DNA from: Cyclobacterium xiamenense | GTDB lineage: Bacteria; Bacteroidota; Bacteroidia; Cytophagales; Cyclobacteriaceae | Direction: 5' to 3' | DNA length: 64,000 nt | Assembly (NCBI RefSeq): GCF_009467825.1 | Contig: NZ_WIOK01000003.1 | Span: forward strand, 124,001 to 188,000 | Part shown: in pieces, positions 60,995 to 64,000 of the stretch | Layout: the number at the start of each line of letters is the position of its first letter | Numbering within the stretch: the first letter of the stretch is position 1 | Notes under the pieces: model-generated | The model's database searches: none | The model's input: the letters and a program-made list of their open reading frames with translations, nothing else | Told to the model about the DNA's origin: nothing | Program-made: the position numbers and the translations under genes

Positions 60995-61603
60995 CTATAC
61001 GGACATCAACCGAAAATGGCAATCGCCTGATTTTGCATGAGAAATTTCCTTGCTTAGGTGGTACACTGCTTCCAGCAAACAGGCATTTTTAATCATTCCC
61101 GCGTCAATCGCCTTAAATCCGATAAGCTCGATAAGTTTTTTTAGCAAGATCCGATCTTCCCTGCTATCCCCACAAAAGTACGTTTCCTTTATTAGCTCGA
61201 GCGGATCGGACTTGGGATAATCCAACCCCAGGTTATTGAATGCTTTAAACAAGCGTTCGTGACCAGTTTCCTTTCGGATATACGTGGTATTACAGTTTAA
61301 ACTTTCATCGTGCAGGCCATTGGTGCAGTCAATGTATAATTTTTCATCAGTCCCGTATTCCTTCAGGTAATTACAAACAACGGGTAAAAATTCATTCTCA
61401 CAGCAAATCAGAACAATATCCGATGCAGTGATCGCGTCCGCATAATTCAGTACATAATGATTCTGCATTCTAAGAATTTTCCACTCCACCTTTCGGGTAC
61501 TGAATCCCTCTCGGACTCCAAATACCACATCCATACCTCTCGCGATAAACTTATTCCCCAAGTTGGTCGCCAGGTCGGTACCTCCTATAATCCCTATATT
61601 CAT
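60995..61603 (-). CDS. F420/NADP oxidoreductase-like Rossmann protein
   Basis: The protein has 202 residues from ATG 61603 (NIGIIGGTDLATNLGNKFIA), which places the GxIGGT dinucleotide loop at the start. Further features are DVVFGVREGF, the DIVLICCENEFLPVV strand, and KLYIDCTNGLHDES. The layout matches NADPH-dependent F420 reductase/NAD-binding domain 9 proteins, but the C-terminal part is short and cofactor F420 is not expected here. It stands between AT-rich non-coding flanks of 157 and 229 bases, unlike its neighbours. Substrate unknown. Confidence 0.65.
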   Translation of the reverse strand: MNIGIIGGTDLATNLGNKFIARGMDVVFGVREGFSTRKVEWKILRMQNHYVLNYADAITASDIVLICCENEFLPVVCNYLKEYGTDEKLYIDCTNGLHDESLNCNTTYIRKETGHERLFKAFNNLGLDYPKSDPLELIKETYFCGDSREDRILLKKLIELIGFKAIDAGMIKNACLLEAVYHLSKEISHAKSGDCHFRLMSV

Positions 61604-61832
61604 TTTATTTATGTTATGATGCATGTAAACTCCACTAATAAACCGTTTGTTTGAAAACCGCGGTAGGTACAAGCCTTGGGTGATTTGGTCACTACTTGGT
61701 GTTTCGTATTAAATGTTTGAAAGCTAATCAATTATAGCGAAAATACAAATTTATTTTTCAAACGCTTAAATATTTTTTTTGAAATATGTTTTTTGCAGTT
61801 AGTCACAAATTCCAAAGACCAATTATTTCTTA

Positions 61833-62636
61833 CTAAAGTTCAAAATAAGTAGTGATTGCATCCAGTAGGTCTTGGTGGACCTTTCCATTGCTGGCCAGAA
61901 TTTGTCCTCCAAACAAGTAATTTTCACCGCCACGAAAGTCAGTAACCTGGCCCCCGGCTTGTTTTACGATCAACGTACCCGCAGCCACGTCGTAGGACTG
62001 CAGGTTATACTCCAGGTAACCCTCTACCCTTCCGCAGGCCACGTAACACAAATCTACCGCGGCAGAACCGAGCCGTCGGAGCCCGTGGGTTTTTTTTAGA
62101 AAATGGGCAAGCAAGTCAAGGTACTGGTCTGTTTTTCCTCCGGCATCGTACGGAAAGCCGGTCGCAACCAGGCTATTCCCCAGGTCCGCAGCAGTACTCA
62201 CCCGAATGGGTTGGTCATTGCAGGTCGCTTCCGATCCCAGACTGGCCGCAAAACACTCGTCCAAATTGATTTCGTATACCACCCCGGAAAGGACTTCGTT
62301 TCCTCGGGCCAGGGCGATTGATACGGCATAGGTTGGAATTCCGTGAACAAAATTGGTGGTCCCATCGAGGGGATCGACAATCCAGGTGAGTTCCTGTTTG
62401 TCATCGGAACGGGTCCCCTCTTCCGTGATAAACCCCGCCTGCGGAAGCAATTCGGCCAATCCCTCGACGATGATCTTTTCCGCTCCTTTGTCCACGTACG
62501 AAACCAGGTCATTAAAGCCCTTTTGCTCCACTTTTTCGCGATTGAAGCTCTTCCCTTCCTCCCGAATGAATGCGCCGGCATGCCGGGCCAGCACGGCTAC
62601 TTCCCGGGTGACCCTTTCCAATTCAAGTTTGTCCAT
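61833..62636 (-). CDS. Inositol monophosphatase-family phosphatase
   Basis: This 267-residue Mg/Li-sensitive phosphatase has the metal sites FITEEGTR (Glu), WIVDPLDGTTNFVHGIPTYA and SYDVAAGTLIVKQAGG. Bacterial members act on inositol phosphates, fructose-1,6-bisphosphate or PAP (CysQ-like). Its ATG overlaps the rsmI stop by one base (TAATG), so it is coupled to that operon. Confidence 0.92.
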   Translation of the reverse strand: MDKLELERVTREVAVLARHAGAFIREEGKSFNREKVEQKGFNDLVSYVDKGAEKIIVEGLAELLPQAGFITEEGTRSDDKQELTWIVDPLDGTTNFVHGIPTYAVSIALARGNEVLSGVVYEINLDECFAASLGSEATCNDQPIRVSTAADLGNSLVATGFPYDAGGKTDQYLDLLAHFLKKTHGLRRLGSAAVDLCYVACGRVEGYLEYNLQSYDVAAGTLIVKQAGGQVTDFRGGENYLFGGQILASNGKVHQDLLDAITTYFEL

Positions 62637-63319
62637 TATTTTCCCGAAACCGTGATAACGATTTCTCCTTTAAGTGTATGTTCGTTATAGTAATCTAGAA
62701 TTTCCATCAGGCTGCCGCGGATATTTTCCTCATGCATCTTGGTCATTTCCCGACTCACGCAGGCCTGCCTTTCCGGTCCAAACGTCTCGGATAACTGTTG
62801 CAGGGTCTTTAGCAGCCGGTGTGGAGATTCGTAGAAAACCATGGTCCGTGTTTCGTCCTTCAGGGATTGTAGGCGGGTATTTCTTCCTTTTTTATGCGGC
62901 AAGAAGCCTTCAAATACGAATCGGTCGTTGGGTAGCCCGGAATTGACAAGAGCGGGTATGATGGCGGTGGCGCCAGGGAGGCTGCAAACCTCAAATCCTG
63001 CGCCAATGGCCTCCCTGACCAACAAAAAGCCAGGATCTGAAATCCCGGGGGTGCCGGCATCCGTTATCAAGGCGAAAACCATCCCTTCACCCATTCTTTT
63101 TAAAATCCGGGAAATACTTTGGTGTTCGTTATGAATGTGATAGCTCTCCAACGGCCGCCGAACGGCATGGTGTTTTAGCAACTTACCGGACGTTCGCGTA
63201 TCTTCTGCTAAGATCACATCCACTTCCTGGAGCGTTTCCAGGGCCCTAAGTGTAATGTCCTTCAGGTTGCCTATTGGCGTGGGTACCAAAAATAGGCTCG
63301 TGGAAGCACTTTCCGCCAT
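62636..63319 (-). CDS. rsmI: 16S rRNA (cytidine(1402)-2'-O)-methyltransferase
   Basis: This 227-residue tetrapyrrole methylase-fold enzyme has LFLVPTPIGNLKDITLRALE, the SAM region VILAEDTRTSGKLL, LITDAGTPGISDPG, SLPGATAIIPALVNSGLPND and FYESPHRLLKTL. It 2'-O-methylates C1402 of 16S rRNA for decoding accuracy. It is joined by one-base TAATG overlaps to the genes on both sides. Confidence 0.95.
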   Translation of the reverse strand: MAESASTSLFLVPTPIGNLKDITLRALETLQEVDVILAEDTRTSGKLLKHHAVRRPLESYHIHNEHQSISRILKRMGEGMVFALITDAGTPGISDPGFLLVREAIGAGFEVCSLPGATAIIPALVNSGLPNDRFVFEGFLPHKKGRNTRLQSLKDETRTMVFYESPHRLLKTLQQLSETFGPERQACVSREMTKMHEENIRGSLMEILDYYNEHTLKGEIVITVSGK

Positions 63320-63549
63320 TAGAGTATCGCCGCTATGGCTTCTGCCAATTTTCTATCTTTTTCTGTAATGGTATTGCCCTGATCGTGGGTAGTCAGTTCT
63401 ATCTGTACCTTGTTGTAGACATTACTCCAGTTGGGATGGTGCTCGTGAGCCTCGGCGAGAAAGGCTACACGCGTCATAAAGGCAAAAGCCTCCTGAAAGT
63501 CCTTAAACTCGAATGTTTGTGTCAACTTATTATCTTCTTCTTTCCACAT
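63319..63549 (-). CDS. phhB: 4a-hydroxytetrahydrobiopterin (pterin-4a-carbinolamine) dehydratase
   Basis: These 76 residues form a single PCD domain: [20 protein letters not shown], the active-site [21 protein letters not shown] (the two His, the Trp and the Asp) and the closing helix. It regenerates pterin cofactor, normally with an aromatic amino-acid hydroxylase, but none is in the window. Many bacteria keep PCD for moonlighting roles. It lies 11 bases after the DUF493 gene. Confidence 0.92.
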   Translation of the reverse strand: MWKEEDNKLTQTFEFKDFQEAFAFMTRVAFLAEAHEHHPNWSNVYNKVQIELTTHDQGNTITEKDRKLAEAIAAIL

Positions 63550-63560
63550 ATCTTGGTTGG

Positions 63561-63839
63561 TTATAGTGATACTACTCCTTCAATTTTTGCAGCCGCTTTG
63601 TACACCTCGATGATCGATTGGCTGTCTGGCATCATTGCCTTGATGGTGGCACTGGTATATTTTCCCTTCGATGAAACGCGTAATTTCATCTCATGGCCAG
63701 GCAATAAGGCAGCTACTTCTCCTTCTTTGCCGGTGGGCACAATAAACTTAAACATGTACAACGCAGGAAAACTGGTTTGATTTTCCAGTTTTTCCTTAAA
63801 TGAATCGGTGTCGAATTTACTGCTCATATACGTTTGCAA
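63561..63839 (-). CDS. DUF493/YbeD-like protein
   Basis: This 92-residue ACT-like ferredoxin-fold protein has [40 protein letters not shown] and [20 protein letters not shown]. The K-F-[IV]-x-P-x-G and SSKGKY-[TV]-[SA] features mark DUF493. In E. coli YbeD lies with lipoate genes; its role is not settled. It is the first gene of the DUF493-PCD-rsmI-IMPase operon. Confidence 0.88.
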   Translation of the reverse strand: MQTYMSSKFDTDSFKEKLENQTSFPALYMFKFIVPTGKEGEVAALLPGHEMKLRVSSKGKYTSATIKAMMPDSQSIIEVYKAAAKIEGVVSL

Positions 63840-63870
63840 CGATTTTTACAGCAAATTAAATCCCTAAAAA

Positions 63871-63902
63871 CCAAAAAATCCCATCCTTCGAAAAGGATGG
63901 GA
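63871..63902 (-). terminator. Terminator of the gene entering from the right edge
   Basis: A perfect 10-bp stem TCCCATCCTT/AAGGATGGGA closes on a CGAA tetraloop (63879-63902). On the minus strand it is followed by TTTTTTGGTTTTT, which suits the minus-strand gene ending at 63927. Confidence 0.88.
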
Positions 63903-63926
63903 TAAAATTTTTGCTTAATTCTGGTA

Positions 63927-64000
63927 TTAAAAGAACTTATACCGATAATCCTTTACTTCTGCCAGCTCTTCCATAGCCATCATGATCATGTAGCCCGTTC
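63927..64000 (-). CDS. C-terminal end of an unidentified gene (partial)
   Basis: On the minus strand the last 24 codons from the right edge read TGYMIMMAMEELAEVKDYRY and then KFF before TAA. A strong terminator follows at once, which supports a real gene end. The fragment is too short to name. Confidence 0.55.
   Translation of the reverse strand, partial: TGYMIMMAMEELAEVKDYRYKFF

Noticed and set aside
1-64000. tRNA, rRNA, tmRNA and riboswitch genes
   Set aside because: I looked through the gaps between genes and saw no convincing cloverleaf, rRNA sequence or known riboswitch core. A covariance search could still find a missed one.

Overview
The window comes from a member of the Bacteroidota, most likely a Cytophagales/Cyclobacteriaceae-type bacterium of intermediate GC. 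The pointers are: TAnnTTTG-type -7 promoter elements (well placed before lipA, glyA, ompA and the small gene at 56317); almost no Shine-Dalgarno sequences; a TonB-dependent receptor with an N-terminal carboxypeptidase-regulatory-like domain; an NVEALA-type peptide next to a six-bladed propeller lipoprotein; a PafA-type alkaline phosphatase; an ECF sigma factor overlapping a gene that joins an anti-sigma-like N-terminus to a beta-barrel; and phylum-typical palindromic repeats. I found no tRNA, rRNA or CRISPR array.

Layout. (1) 1-6640 is an accessory, partly decayed stretch: the end of a GH95-type glycosidase, a truncated XRE regulator, an IS200/RAYT-type transposase broken by two lesions and bracketed by inverted REP-like palindromes, a complete HipB-HipS-HipT-like toxin-antitoxin operon with four evenly phased operator palindromes, the NVEALA peptide/lipoprotein pair, an antitoxin gene whose RelE-type toxin has a nonsense codon, and a second cluster of hairpin repeats. 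(2) 6648-12002 holds PafA, a small regulatory-domain protein, an ArsR-type regulator, a YjjG-type nucleotidase and proline-catabolic pruA. (3) 12080-21652 is mostly minus strand: an orphan histidine kinase, an ABC exporter pair, grpE-dnaJ, obg, hpt-adk and an M42-like aminopeptidase. (4) 21827-34974 carries ompA, upp, a Ca2+/Na+ antiporter, an FKBP lipoprotein, the sigma/barrel pair, lipA, a SPOR-like lipoprotein, recJ, lptB and a GH3-family enzyme.

(5) 34975-35324, between convergent GH3 and mazG genes, has a cluster of four DnaA-box-like sequences around an AT-rich core and is the best candidate in the window for a replication origin or DnaA-binding reservoir. (6) 35325-43648 holds mazG, an NqrM-like small cysteine-rich membrane protein, glmM, a cysteine desulfurase, a PLP-dependent dehydratase/racemase, and a three-gene run of a signal-less M23 protein, an M20 amidohydrolase and a divergent alanine racemase. 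(7) 43691-64000 holds purU, a SNF2 helicase, a LolC/E-type permease with rbfA, glyA-tatC-rpiB, a TonB receptor with a His-rich small protein ending in an RGPPA-type tail, an AEC transporter, a 1000-residue AsmA-like protein, and the DUF493-PCD-rsmI-IMPase operon.

Most genes are ordinary chromosomal housekeeping. I did not find a complete, plainly new multi-gene system. The strongest leads are the phased operator array of the HipBST-like operon, the DnaA-box cluster, the decayed REP/RAYT locus, the sigma factor/barrel pair, and the M23-M20-racemase cluster.
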